Shown here: one piece after another, positions 8,960-16,825 of the stretch
Layout of the letters: the number at the start of each line of letters is the position of its first letter
Position numbering within the stretch: the first letter of the stretch is position 1
Assembly: GCA_963930055.1 (NCBI GenBank)
Contig: CAWVKS010000001.1
Coordinates: 124,001 to 188,000, forward strand
Source of the DNA: Pullichristensenella sp963930055
GTDB lineage: Bacteria > Bacillota > Clostridia > Christensenellales > Aristaeellaceae
Direction: 5' to 3'
Length of the DNA: 64,000 nucleotides
Program-made: the position numbers and the translations under genes
Notes under the pieces: generated by a model
What the model was told of the DNA's origin: nothing
Database searches by the model: none
The model's input: the letters and a program-made list of their open reading frames with translations, nothing else

Positions 8960-9667
8960 GTGCAGTTGGATGACCTTTGGAATTTCATGCAGGTGGACAT
9001 GGAGGCGGATAAGTTCGAAAACCAGATGCGCCTTTCCCCGAACCGCCAGAAGCTGCTCAAACAGCGCAACTTTATCCTCGAGCAGCAGAACAACATGAAG
9101 AAACTGGAAGCGGACGTCGCCGTGATGCAGGACCGCCTCGCGGCGGTGGAGGACGAGGCGCAGCGCCTTTCCGGCGTGCTTTCCGGCATGGTCGAGGAGC
9201 TGGAGGCCAACCCGCCCGCCACTGTGGAGGAGAGCGACCGCCGCGCCGAGGCTGCGCAGCGCCTGGCCGACACGCTTTCGCGCTACGAACAGGAGCTTGC
9301 CAGGATGCGCAAGGACGCCGAGGCGCGCGACCGCCAGCAGAAGGAGATCCGCGTGCGCGCCGCCAAGACCAAGCAGGAATACGACCAGCTCAAGGCGGTC
9401 TACGACGAAGAATTCAAGCGCGATTCGCAAACGCTCAAGGAGATGCGCGCCAACATCGAAAAGGAGTCCACCAAGCTCGACCAGGAACTGCTTGCCCGCT
9501 ACCGCGCCATCAAGCAGCACTGCACGCCGCCGATGGCGAAGCTGGTAGACGGCCAGTGCGGCGGGTGTTTCATGTCGCTGCCCTCGGCCACGCTGCGCGA
9601 ACTCAAGCTCGGCGAAAAGACCGTGGAGTGCGACAACTGCGGCCGCATACTCTACGACCCCAAATAG
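8960..9667 (+). CDS. coiled-coil zinc-ribbon protein (C4-type, COG1579)
   Basis: The product is 235 aa. I chose GTG 8960 because GGAGGG (8948-8953) abuts the ATG at 8954 but is correctly spaced from the GTG. Residues about 15-175 are a long charged coiled coil rich in E, K, Q and R. The C-terminus carries a C4 ribbon (CGGCFMSLP, then CDNCGRIL). Proteins of this family are common next to nif3. Their role is unclear, although nucleic-acid or tRNA-related functions have been suggested. Gene order sigA-trmK-nif3-this gene-rnpB fits the clostridial pattern. Confidence 0.9.
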   Translation: MQLDDLWNFMQVDMEADKFENQMRLSPNRQKLLKQRNFILEQQNNMKKLEADVAVMQDRLAAVEDEAQRLSGVLSGMVEELEANPPATVEESDRRAEAAQRLADTLSRYEQELARMRKDAEARDRQQKEIRVRAAKTKQEYDQLKAVYDEEFKRDSQTLKEMRANIEKESTKLDQELLARYRAIKQHCTPPMAKLVDGQCGGCFMSLPSATLRELKLGEKTVECDNCGRILYDPK

Positions 9668-9679
9668 GCATGGCGTGAT

Positions 9680-10021
9680 CGTGAGGGCGCCGGACGGCCG
9701 CAGGCGGCTTTGACCGTCTGAGGAAAGTCCGAGCACCGCAGGGCAGGGTGCCGGTTAACTGCCGGTGGAGGCGACTCCAAGGAAAGTGCAACAGAGATAT
9801 ACCGCGTCCCTTCGGGGGCGTAAGGGTGGAAAGGCGAGGTAAGAGCTCACCAGCGGCATGGCGACTTGTCCGCTCTGTAAACCCCACCTGGTGCAAGATC
9901 GATAGGGGAGCATATGCGGCGGCCCGTCGCGCTCCCGGGTGATCGCTTGAGCCCGCTGGCAACCGCGGGCCTAGATAGATGGCCGTTCAAGACAGAACTC
10001 GGCTTACAGACGCCGCTCACG
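9680..10021 (+). ncRNA. rnpB: RNase P RNA, bacterial class A
   Basis: The universally conserved elements are present in order: GAGGAAAGTCCGAGC near 9719, ACAGAGATATACCGC near 9790, GGTAAGAGCTCACC near 9838, GTGCAAGATCGATAGGGG near 9891, and CTAGATAGATGGC followed by ACAGAACTCGGCTTACAGA near 9971-10010. The P1 helix pairs CGTGAG-GGCG (9680-9689) with CGCC-G-CTCACG (10011-10021), which sets the ends. It is the catalytic subunit that matures tRNA 5' ends. The class A form is usual for Clostridia, whereas Bacilli have class B. Confidence 0.97.
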
Positions 10022-10026
10022 TTCGC

Positions 10027-10057
10027 AACCGCGCCCGCATCCCGGGCGCGGTTTTTT
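10027..10057 (+). terminator. intrinsic terminator of rnpB
   Basis: A 10-bp stem pairs AACCGCGCCC (10027-10036) with GGGCGCGGTT (10044-10053) and runs into TTTTTT (10052-10057). Confidence 0.92.
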
Positions 10058-10110
10058 GCCGGGAAAGCGTGTTAAATTTCCCGCTCCCACCGCATTTGGC
10101 CGCGCGGGGT

Positions 10111-10139
10111 TTGACATTTGTCCCCGTTTCCGCTATAAT
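10111..10139 (+). promoter_or_regulatory. strong sigma-A promoter of rplU-prp-rpmA
   Basis: Perfect TTGACA (10111-10116) and TATAAT (10134-10139) are separated by 17 bp. It lies just after the rnpB terminator and about 86 bp before the rplU start. Confidence 0.95.
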
Positions 10140-10145
10140 GATACG

Positions 10146-10224
10146 GAGCCGCGCATGGGGGGCTTGCAAACGCGCGCAAGCGCTGCCTGCCCGTGGCGAG
10201 TATTGGAAACAGGAGGTGCAACGC
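10146..10224 (+). promoter_or_regulatory. 5' leader of the L21 operon (possible L21 leader RNA)
   Basis: About 79 nt separate the predicted transcription start from the rplU start. A hairpin with GCTTGC/GCAAGC arms lies in the middle (around 10162-10182). Autoregulatory L21 leader RNAs are known in Firmicutes. I cannot confirm the consensus by eye. Confidence 0.35.
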
Positions 10225-10533
10225 GTGTACGCAGTCATTCAGACCGGTGGCAAGCAGTACCGCGTCCAGCAGGGCGACGTTATCTTCGTTGAGAAGCTCG
10301 ACGTTCAGGCGGGCGATGCGGTGAAGTTTGACCAGGTGCTCTTCGTCGGTGGCGACGAGGCCAAGATCGGCACTCCCGTGGTCGCCGGCGCCAGCGTAGA
10401 GGGCAAGGTCCTCGCGCAGGTCAAGGGCCAGAAGATCGTCGTCTACAAGTACAAGGCCAAGAAGAACGAGCGCAAGAAGCAGGGCCATCGTCAGCCCTAC
10501 ACCAAGGTCGAGATCACGGCCGTGAACGCCTGA
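10225..10533 (+). CDS. rplU: 50S ribosomal protein L21 (bL21)
   Basis: The product is 102 aa from GTG 10225, preceded by AGGAGGTG at 6 nt spacing. The N-terminus MYAVIQTGGKQYRVQQGD and the C-terminal KKNERKKQGHRQPYT are diagnostic of bL21. An in-frame extension from 9979 runs through rnpB and is not real. It is the first gene of the L21-Prp-L27 operon, and its stop overlaps the prp start (TGATGA). Confidence 0.97.
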   Translation: MYAVIQTGGKQYRVQQGDVIFVEKLDVQAGDAVKFDQVLFVGGDEAKIGTPVVAGASVEGKVLAQVKGQKIVVYKYKAKKNERKKQGHRQPYTKVEITAVNA

Positions 10534-10871
10534 TGACGACCGTCACCGTCTTTCGCCGCCCGGACGGCACACTGTCCGGCTTCGATTGCCGGGGTCACGC
10601 AAACTACGCCGACGCGGGCGCGGACATTGTCTGCGCGGCGGTCTCGGCGCTGACGCAGGGGACGCTCAACGGCCTCCTCAACGTCCTGCAAGTGCATGTG
10701 GACTACCGCATCGACGAGAAAGACGGCATTCTCACCGCCTCCCTGGGGGATGTTCCGGGGGACAAGCGCGCGGGGGCGCAGCTCCTGCTTCAAACGCTCG
10801 TCTCCGCCCTCCAGATGGTCGAGGCGGACTACGCCCGGTTCCTCCGGGTGATCTTCAAGGAACGGAGGTAA
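10533..10871 (+). CDS. prp: ribosomal-processing cysteine protease Prp
   Basis: The product is 112 aa. It has the Prp catalytic pair H22 (GHANYA) and C34 (DIVCAAVSA) in the arrangement known for the Staphylococcus enzyme. It removes the N-terminal extension of ribosomal protein L27, which in these species must be cleaved for a functional peptidyl-transferase centre. The L27 encoded next door does carry such an extension. The gene lies between rplU and rpmA, the conserved position. Confidence 0.94.
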   Translation: MTTVTVFRRPDGTLSGFDCRGHANYADAGADIVCAAVSALTQGTLNGLLNVLQVHVDYRIDEKDGILTASLGDVPGDKRAGAQLLLQTLVSALQMVEADYARFLRVIFKERR

Positions 10872-10877
10872 GGCACC

Positions 10878-11174
10878 ATGTTCAAGATGAATTTGCAGCT
10901 GTTCGCGCATAAAAAGGGAATGGGCTCCTCCCGCAACGGCCGCGACAGCCACGCGCAGCGCCTGGGCACCAAGCGCGCCGACGGCCAGTTCGTGCTCGCG
11001 GGCAACATCCTCGTGCGCCAGCGTGGCACGCGCATCCATCCCGGCCACAACGTGGGCATCGGCGATGACGATACGCTCTACGCCAAGATGGACGGCGTCG
11101 TGAAGTTCGAGCGCCTTGGCAAGACCCGCAAGCAGGTCAGCATCTACCCCAAGGCCGAGGCTGCCGCGCAGTAA
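10878..11174 (+). CDS. rpmA: 50S ribosomal protein L27 (bL27) with cleavable N-terminal extension
   Basis: The product is 98 aa, with CGGAGGTAAGG upstream of ATG 10878. The N-terminus MFKMNLQLFAHKKGMGSS contains the LQLFA|HKKG Prp cleavage site. Mature L27 would start at HKKG, matching the usual bacterial N-terminus that reaches the peptidyl-transferase centre. NGRDSHAQRLG and the GNILVRQRGT segment are family signatures. A strong terminator follows at 11189. Confidence 0.97.
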   Translation: MFKMNLQLFAHKKGMGSSRNGRDSHAQRLGTKRADGQFVLAGNILVRQRGTRIHPGHNVGIGDDDTLYAKMDGVVKFERLGKTRKQVSIYPKAEAAAQ

Positions 11175-11188
11175 CGACGGACTTTGTG

Positions 11189-11220
11189 CAAAAACGTGCC
11201 GCAAGGCACGTTTTTGTTTG
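11189..11220 (+). terminator. intrinsic terminator of rplU-prp-rpmA
   Basis: A perfect 12-bp stem, CAAAAACGTGCC (11189-11200) with its complement at 11205-11216, has a GCAA tetraloop and T-rich 3' side. Symmetric A/T arms allow some activity in both directions. Confidence 0.9.
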
Positions 11221-11238
11221 AAACAGAAGAGGATCAAT

Positions 11239-12039
11239 ATGGAAACACAAAAAAAGAAAGATCCCGCCATCGACCTGCGCCTGTCGCTGATCGACGCCGC
11301 CCAGTGCTTCCACTGGGTGGAGACGGAGCGCGGCTTCGGCGCGGTGCTCGACGGCAGCGCCGTCTGGCTGCGCCCGGGCGAGGACGTGCCCGACGCGCGG
11401 TTGCGCCGCTACCTCGACCTCGACCGCGACTATTCGGCCATTGCCGGCGAATACGCGGACATCCCCTTCGCGCGCGAGGCGTTCGCGGCCTCTCCCGGCC
11501 TGCGGGTGCTCGACCAGCCGCCGTGGGAGGCGCTGTTTTCCTTCATCCTCTCGGCCAACAACAACGTCGTGCGCATCCGTTCGCTCGTCTACGCCATCTC
11601 CCGCGCCTTTGGCCCCGAGGTGGACGGCCTTTTCGGCATCCCCGGCCCGGAAGCGCTGGCGGGGGCGGGGGAGGAAGCGCTGCGCGCCCTCGGCGCGGGC
11701 TATCGCGCCCCGTATCTCATCGAAACGGCGCGCGCCGTCTGCGACGGTTTCCCGCTGGACAGCCTGCGCAACCTGCCCTATGAGGAGGCGCACGCGCGCC
11801 TGACCGCGCTCAAGGGCGTGGGCGACAAGGTGGCCGACTGCGTGTTGCTCTTTGGCTGCGGCCACGCGGAGGCGTTCCCCGTCGATATCTGGGTGGCGAA
11901 ACTTCTGCATGCGTGGTTCGGCATGCACGGTTCCCGCCGCCACCTGGCGCGCATGGCGCGCGAGCGCTTCGGCGCGCACGGCGGCATACTGCAACAATTC
12001 CTGTTCCACGCCGCCCGCACCGGCGCGGTGAAACTCTAG
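11239..12039 (+). CDS. 8-oxoguanine DNA glycosylase/AP lyase, OGG1 type
   Basis: The product is 266 aa from ATG 11239 (METQKKKDPAI); GAAGAGGA lies upstream, between it and the rpmA terminator. The N-terminal domain (about 1-90) resembles the OGG1 beta-sheet domain. The helix-hairpin-helix is LKGVGDKVADCVLLFG, with catalytic Lys197 (GDK) and Asp216 (FPVDIWVAK). This matches the OGG1 active site (K249/D268 in the human enzyme), so a bifunctional glycosylase/lyase removing 8-oxoG is expected. A MutM is also encoded near 53.4 kb, giving two unrelated 8-oxoG enzymes. Confidence 0.88.
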   Translation: METQKKKDPAIDLRLSLIDAAQCFHWVETERGFGAVLDGSAVWLRPGEDVPDARLRRYLDLDRDYSAIAGEYADIPFAREAFAASPGLRVLDQPPWEALFSFILSANNNVVRIRSLVYAISRAFGPEVDGLFGIPGPEALAGAGEEALRALGAGYRAPYLIETARAVCDGFPLDSLRNLPYEEAHARLTALKGVGDKVADCVLLFGCGHAEAFPVDIWVAKLLHAWFGMHGSRRHLARMARERFGAHGGILQQFLFHAARTGAVKL

Positions 12040-12049
12040 GAGGGGAAAC

Positions 12050-12751
12050 ATGCTCGGCGTATGGGTCAACTTTGCCGGCGTGGTGGCCGGCGGCCTGCTC
12101 GGCACGCTGCTGCGCGGCGGCATCCCCCGGAAATACCAGACGGCGCTCAATCAGGTGCTGGCGCTGTGCGTGCTGGTCATCGGCGTCTCCGGCGCCATTG
12201 AGACGGCCAACGTGCTCATCGTCATCATCTCGGCCGTGGTGGGCACGTTCGTGGGCGAGCTTTTGCGCATCGAGCGCGGCCTCGACCGCCTCGGCGAATG
12301 GGCGCAGGCGCGCTTTGCCCGCGGCGAGGGCGGCTTTGCCGAGGGCTTTGTCAACGCCACACTGCTCTTTTCCGTCGGCGCCATGGCCGTGGTCGGCTCG
12401 CTGGAGGCGGGCTTGCGCAACAACCCCGATACGCTCCTGGCCAAGTCGGTCATCGACGCCGTATCGGCGGTCATTTTTGCCTCCACGTTCGGCATCGGCG
12501 TGGTCTTTTCCGCCATCCCCCTGACCATCTACCAGGGCGGCATCGCCGCGCTTTCCGGCGTGCTCGCGCCCTTCCTCACCGACGCCCTCGTCAACGAGAT
12601 GTCCGCCGTCGGCTCGCTGCTCATCATCGGCCTTTCCTTCAACATGCTGGGCGTGACCAAAGAGCGCCTGCGCGTGGGCAACATGCTGCCCGCCATGCTC
12701 GTGCCCTGCGCCTGTTTCCCCATCGCCGAATGGCTGGGGAGGCTGTTCTGA
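12050..12751 (+). CDS. DUF554 family membrane protein
   Basis: The product is 233 aa. AGGAGGGGAAAC precedes ATG 12050. It has about six transmembrane segments. The glycine-rich start (GVWVNFAGVVAGGLLGTLLRGGIP) and central EGFVNATLLFSVGAMAVVGSLEAGL are typical of DUF554 (YdfK-like) proteins, which are presumed transporters with no established substrate. The stop codon overlaps the next start (TGATG). Confidence 0.9.
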   Translation: MLGVWVNFAGVVAGGLLGTLLRGGIPRKYQTALNQVLALCVLVIGVSGAIETANVLIVIISAVVGTFVGELLRIERGLDRLGEWAQARFARGEGGFAEGFVNATLLFSVGAMAVVGSLEAGLRNNPDTLLAKSVIDAVSAVIFASTFGIGVVFSAIPLTIYQGGIAALSGVLAPFLTDALVNEMSAVGSLLIIGLSFNMLGVTKERLRVGNMLPAMLVPCACFPIAEWLGRLF

Positions 12752-13623
12752 TGGACGCGCGGGAATACATCGTCCCCATCCCGCCGCTGCAAAAATGGCG
12801 GCGGGACGTGGCCGCGCGCCCCACGCCCTTCACGGACGGCCTCTGCGCCGACGCGCCCGGGGGTGCGCGCTCCGTGCGCCTCTTCGTGCTGCCTTACGCC
12901 CCCTTTGCACCCGCGCCGGAGGAACCGACGCTTTCCGCCTATTACCTCGCCTCGCAAAAACTCTATGAACACGTAAGGGCGAACTGCGCCCGCCCCGCCT
13001 TCCGCCTGCCGCTCAAGCCCATACTCGCCGGCTATGGCCTCGGCAGGCGCGGCCGCAACGGCCTTGTCGCCATCGAGGGCATGGGCACCTGCTTCGCCGT
13101 CGAAGCGGCGTGGAGCGGGGAGGAGGCCCCGCCCCGCGCGTGGACGGAGGAACCGCCGCTGGACGAGGCCTGCATGGATTGCGGCCTCTGTCTGCGCGCC
13201 TGCCCCGCGGCGGCGCTGGACGGCGCGGGCTATGTCGATACCGCCCGCTGCCTGCGCGCGCTGGCGGCGAAAAACGCCCCGCCCATGCCCGAGGAGGCCA
13301 TGGCGCTGACCGGCAACAGCGTTTGGGGCTGCGACCTCTGCCAACTGGGCTGTCCGCGCAACGCCGCCGTCCGTCCCGTCCCCATGCCGGAGGACGTTCG
13401 CGCCGCCATTTCCCTGGACCGCCTGCTGGCGGGAGACATGCGCGATCTGGCTCCGCGCATCGGCGCGAACTACGCCCGCAAGGCGCGCATGCGCATCCGC
13501 GCCTGCCTCGTCGCCGCCTGCCTGAACAGGCGCGAACACCTCACCGCCATCCGCGCCCTGGAAGGCGACCCGCTCGTCGGCCCCTACGCGAAGTGGGCGG
13601 CGCGGCGGCTGGAAAAAGCTTGA
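12751..13623 (+). CDS. QueG-like 4Fe-4S double-cluster protein
   Basis: The product is 290 aa. Two ferredoxin motifs are visible: C141-x2-C144-x2-C147-x3-C151 and C194-x2-C197-x3-C201 (GCDLCQLGCPRN), with another Cys near 168. The pattern and the NSVWGCD segment match the Fe-S domain of epoxyqueuosine reductase. QueG is usually about 370 aa, with an N-terminal cobalamin-binding domain. This protein is shorter, with a divergent N-terminus, and no other queuosine gene is nearby. It may be a QueG paralogue with another reductive role. It is translationally coupled to the DUF554 gene. Confidence 0.75.
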   Translation: MDAREYIVPIPPLQKWRRDVAARPTPFTDGLCADAPGGARSVRLFVLPYAPFAPAPEEPTLSAYYLASQKLYEHVRANCARPAFRLPLKPILAGYGLGRRGRNGLVAIEGMGTCFAVEAAWSGEEAPPRAWTEEPPLDEACMDCGLCLRACPAAALDGAGYVDTARCLRALAAKNAPPMPEEAMALTGNSVWGCDLCQLGCPRNAAVRPVPMPEDVRAAISLDRLLAGDMRDLAPRIGANYARKARMRIRACLVAACLNRREHLTAIRALEGDPLVGPYAKWAARRLEKA

Positions 13624-13696
13624 AAAAATTTCCCCGGCATATGGCATTCCCTTCCCGGACATGGTATGATAGAGGCGTTGGGAAGGAGGCGCATTC

Positions 13697-14902
13697 ATGC
13701 AGTCCATTCACGAGATCTACAAAGTCGGCCGCGGCCCGTCCAGCTCCCACACCATGGGGCCGGAGCGCGCCGCGCGGCGCTTTTTGGCCGAGCACTCCGA
13801 GGCCGATCGCTTCGCAGTGCGCCTCTACGGCTCTCTGGCCAAGACGGGGGAGGGCCACGGCACCGACCGCGTGCTGATGAAAACGCTCTCGCCCGTGCCC
13901 ACGGATATCGAATGGGTCCCAGAGCCGGACTTCCCCCTCGAACACCCCAATACGCTGGACTTTATCGCCTACAAGGGCGAAAAGCAGACGGGCTTTCTGC
14001 GCGCCCTCAGCGTCGGCGGGGGAGATGTGCGCTATCCCGGCGAGGCGGCGACAGAAAAGGCCGACGTCTACCCGGAAAACACCTTCCACGACATCGCTGA
14101 ATACTGCAAGACGCACAACCTGCGCCTGAGCGACTATGTGGCGCTGCGCGAGGGCGAGGGCGTCTGGGACTTCCTCGGCGAGATCTGGCGGGTGATGAAC
14201 GCCGCCTGCGACGAGGGGCTTGCCCGCCGCGGCGTGCTGCCCGGCGGCCTGGGCGTGGAGCGCAAGGCGCAGTACCTCTTCCAGCAAAAGCACATCGACG
14301 AAAGCCCGGAGACGCGGGAAAACCGCATCGTCTGCGCCTATGCCTTCGCCATCAGCGAACAGAACGCCGACGGCGGCGTCATCGTCACCGCGCCCACCTG
14401 CGGGGCGTGCAGCGTGCTGCCCAGCGTCTTGCGCTACATGCGGGAACAGCGCGGCATCGCGCAGGAGCGCGTTTTGCGCTCGCTGGCCGTGGCGGGGCTG
14501 ATCGGCGATCTGATCAAGACCAACGCCTCCATCAGCGGCGCGGAGTGCGGCTGTCAGGCGGAGATCGGTTCCGCCTGCGCCATGGCCGCGGCGGCCTTGG
14601 GCGAGCTGTTCGAGATGGGCATCGACCAGATCGAGTACGCCGCCGAAGTGGCGCTGGAGCACCATCTGGGGCTCACCTGCGATCCCATCTGCGGCCTGGT
14701 GCAGATACCGTGCATCGAGCGCAACGCCGTGGCGGCCATGCGCGCCATCAACGCCGTGCGCATCGCCAACTTTTTGACCGCCACGCGCAAAATATCGTTC
14801 GACACCGTGGTTAGGACCATGTACGAGACCGGGCGCGACCTTTCCGGCCGCTACCGCGAGACCGCCGAGGGCGGGCTGGCGAAAAATTACCGCCGCCCCT
14901 GA
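13697..14902 (+). CDS. sdaA: L-serine ammonia-lyase, single-chain iron-sulfur type
   Basis: The product is 401 aa; GGAAGGAGG lies upstream, and a possible TATGAT -10 element is at 13665-13670. The beta-type N-terminal part holds KVGRGPSSSHTMGP. The alpha-type C-terminal part holds APTCGACSVLPSV, SGAECGCQAEIGSACAMAAAA and LGLTCDPICGLVQIPC. Their cysteines ligate an oxygen-sensitive 4Fe-4S cluster. It deaminates L-serine to pyruvate and ammonia. Fusion of both halves in one chain is common in Gram-negatives and some Clostridia; Bacillus has separate subunits. Confidence 0.94.
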   Translation: MQSIHEIYKVGRGPSSSHTMGPERAARRFLAEHSEADRFAVRLYGSLAKTGEGHGTDRVLMKTLSPVPTDIEWVPEPDFPLEHPNTLDFIAYKGEKQTGFLRALSVGGGDVRYPGEAATEKADVYPENTFHDIAEYCKTHNLRLSDYVALREGEGVWDFLGEIWRVMNAACDEGLARRGVLPGGLGVERKAQYLFQQKHIDESPETRENRIVCAYAFAISEQNADGGVIVTAPTCGACSVLPSVLRYMREQRGIAQERVLRSLAVAGLIGDLIKTNASISGAECGCQAEIGSACAMAAAALGELFEMGIDQIEYAAEVALEHHLGLTCDPICGLVQIPCIERNAVAAMRAINAVRIANFLTATRKISFDTVVRTMYETGRDLSGRYRETAEGGLAKNYRRP

Positions 14903-14943
14903 GAAAAAAGTGCGCCCGGCGCGCAAGATTTTACAAATATCTG

Positions 14944-14973
14944 TTGCGCCGGGGGGCAAAACTGTGCTATAAT
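14944..14973 (+). promoter_or_regulatory. sigma-A promoter of rpsB-tsf
   Basis: TTGCGC (14944-14949) and a perfect TATAAT (14968-14973) are separated by 18 bp. The leader to the rpsB start is about 97 nt and includes a CCCC/GGGG hairpin, so regulation by a leader RNA is possible. Confidence 0.75.
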
Positions 14974-15076
14974 TTGTCGGAAAACGCACTTGCGCCGATC
15001 CGCGCGGCGTTGTCCCCTCGGGGATGCCGTTCGGAGACGAAGCGCAGGGTGGAAAAAACAAGGAGGGAACCCCACA

Positions 15077-15808
15077 ATGGCAGTCATTTCCATGAAGCAG
15101 CTCCTCGAGGCCGGCGTCCACTTCGGCCATCAGACCCGTCGCTGGAACCCGAAGATGGCGCAGTACATCTTCACCGAGCGCAACGGCATCTACATCATCG
15201 ACCTGCAAAAGACCGTTCGCAAGATCGACGACGCCTACATGTTCGTCCGCGACGTGGCCATGGAAGGCAAGTCCATCCTCTTCGTCGGCACCAAGAAGCA
15301 GGCGCAGGAGTCCATCGAGGCCGAGGCCAAGCGCTGCGGCATGTTCTACGTCAACAACCGCTGGCTGGGCGGCACGCTGACCAACTTCCGCACCATCCGC
15401 ACCCGTATCGACCGCCTCAACGCCATCGACGCGATGGAGAAGAACGGCCAGTTCGACGTGCTGCCCAAGAAGGAAGTCATCAAGCTGTGCGCCGAGCGTG
15501 AAAAGCTGCAGAAGAACCTGGGCGGCATCCGCGAGATGCGCAAGCTCCCCGGCGCCCTGTTCATCGTCGATCCCCGCAAGGAGCGCATCGCCGTGGCCGA
15601 GGCCCGCGCGCTGGGCATCCCGATCGTGGCCATCGTCGATACCAACTGCGACCCTGATGAGATCGACTACGTCATCCCCGGCAACGACGACGCCATCCGC
15701 GCCGTGAAGCTGATCGCCGGCAAGCTGGCCGACGCCGTGCTCGAAGGCAAGCAGGGCGAGCAGAGCGACGCGGGCGACGCTCCCGCCGAGGAAGCCGCCG
15801 AAGAATAA
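15077..15808 (+). CDS. rpsB: 30S ribosomal protein S2 (uS2)
   Basis: The product is 243 aa. AAGGAGGG precedes ATG 15077; the frame is open upstream but that part is leader. Signatures are MKQLLEAGVHFGHQTRRWNPKM, NNRWLGGTLTNFRTI and IVDTNCDPDEIDYVIPGNDDAIRA. The C-terminal tail is acidic and Ala-rich. It is the first gene of the conserved rpsB-tsf-pyrH block. Confidence 0.97.
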   Translation: MAVISMKQLLEAGVHFGHQTRRWNPKMAQYIFTERNGIYIIDLQKTVRKIDDAYMFVRDVAMEGKSILFVGTKKQAQESIEAEAKRCGMFYVNNRWLGGTLTNFRTIRTRIDRLNAIDAMEKNGQFDVLPKKEVIKLCAEREKLQKNLGGIREMRKLPGALFIVDPRKERIAVAEARALGIPIVAIVDTNCDPDEIDYVIPGNDDAIRAVKLIAGKLADAVLEGKQGEQSDAGDAPAEEAAEE

Positions 15809-15846
15809 ACGATATATCAGACAGAAACCGACAGGAGGTTTTTCCC

Positions 15847-16758
15847 ATGGCTGAGATCAGCGCAAAGATCGTAATGGAGCTTCGCGGCCGCACGGGCGCG
15901 GGCATGATGGATTGCAAGAAGGCGCTCGCCGCCGTCGAAGGCGATATGGAAAAGGCCATCGACTACCTGCGCGAAAAGGGCCTGGCCGCCGCCGCCAAGA
16001 AGCAGAGCCGCATCGCCGCCGAAGGCCTTGTGGGCAGCTTCGTCTGCAAGGAGTGCGCCACGGGCGCCCTCGTCGAAGTCAACTGCGAGACCGACTTCGT
16101 GGCCAAGACCGACAAGTTCAAGGCGCTCGTTTCCGACGTGGCCGAGCAGGTCGCCAAGAAGAACCCCGCCGACGTCGACGCGCTGCTCAAGCAGCCCTTC
16201 TTCAAGGACGAGAACACCACCATCGAGCAGATGGTCACCGCCGCCACCGCCGAGATCGGCGAGAAGATCTCCATCCGCCGCTTCGTGCGCTACGAGGGCG
16301 GCATCGTGGAAAGCTACATCCACATGGGCGGCAAGGTCGGCGTGCTGGTGCAGGCCGAGGGCACGCCCAATGAGGAAGTCATCCACGACGTAGCCCTGCA
16401 GATCGCCGCCGCGTCCCCGGTCGCCCCCGAGTACGTGCGCCGCGAGGAGGTCGATCCTTCCCACCTCGAGCACGAGAAGGAGATCCTCATCGCCCAGGCC
16501 CGCAACGAGGGCAAGCCCGAGAAGATCATCGAGAAGATGGTCGAAGGCCGCATCGTCAAGTTCTACAAGGAGGTCTGCCTCCTTGAGCAGGCGTTCGTCA
16601 AGGACGCGGACGTCAGCGTGGGCAAGATGATCGAGCAGAAGGCCAAGGGCCTGAACATCGTGCGCTTCACCCGCTATAAGATGGGCGATGGCCTCGAGAA
16701 GAAGGTCAACGACCTGGCCGCCGAGGTCGCCGAGCAGATCGGCTCCATGCAGAAGTAA
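15847..16758 (+). CDS. tsf: translation elongation factor Ts
   Basis: The product is 303 aa, with GACAGGAGG before ATG 15847. The N-terminal UBA-like domain contains LRGRTGAGMMDCKKAL. The core includes AEGLVGS and the VNCETDFVAK motif that contacts EF-Tu, and the DVALQIAAASP segment follows. It exchanges GDP for GTP on EF-Tu. It lies 38 bp after rpsB and is followed by an intrinsic terminator before pyrH. Confidence 0.97.
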   Translation: MAEISAKIVMELRGRTGAGMMDCKKALAAVEGDMEKAIDYLREKGLAAAAKKQSRIAAEGLVGSFVCKECATGALVEVNCETDFVAKTDKFKALVSDVAEQVAKKNPADVDALLKQPFFKDENTTIEQMVTAATAEIGEKISIRRFVRYEGGIVESYIHMGGKVGVLVQAEGTPNEEVIHDVALQIAAASPVAPEYVRREEVDPSHLEHEKEILIAQARNEGKPEKIIEKMVEGRIVKFYKEVCLLEQAFVKDADVSVGKMIEQKAKGLNIVRFTRYKMGDGLEKKVNDLAAEVAEQIGSMQK

Positions 16759-16772
16759 AAACTTCAACATTG

Positions 16773-16799
16773 GGGGAACGCCACCGCGTTCCCCTTTTT
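16773..16799 (+). terminator. intrinsic terminator between tsf and pyrH
   Basis: A 9-bp stem (GGGGAACGC, 16773-16781, with GCGTTCCCC, 16786-16794) and a CACC loop are followed by TTTTT (16795-16799). It would uncouple or attenuate expression of pyrH. Confidence 0.9.
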
Positions 16800-16825
16800 A
16801 AGGCATAAATGGGGGAGTGGAACGC

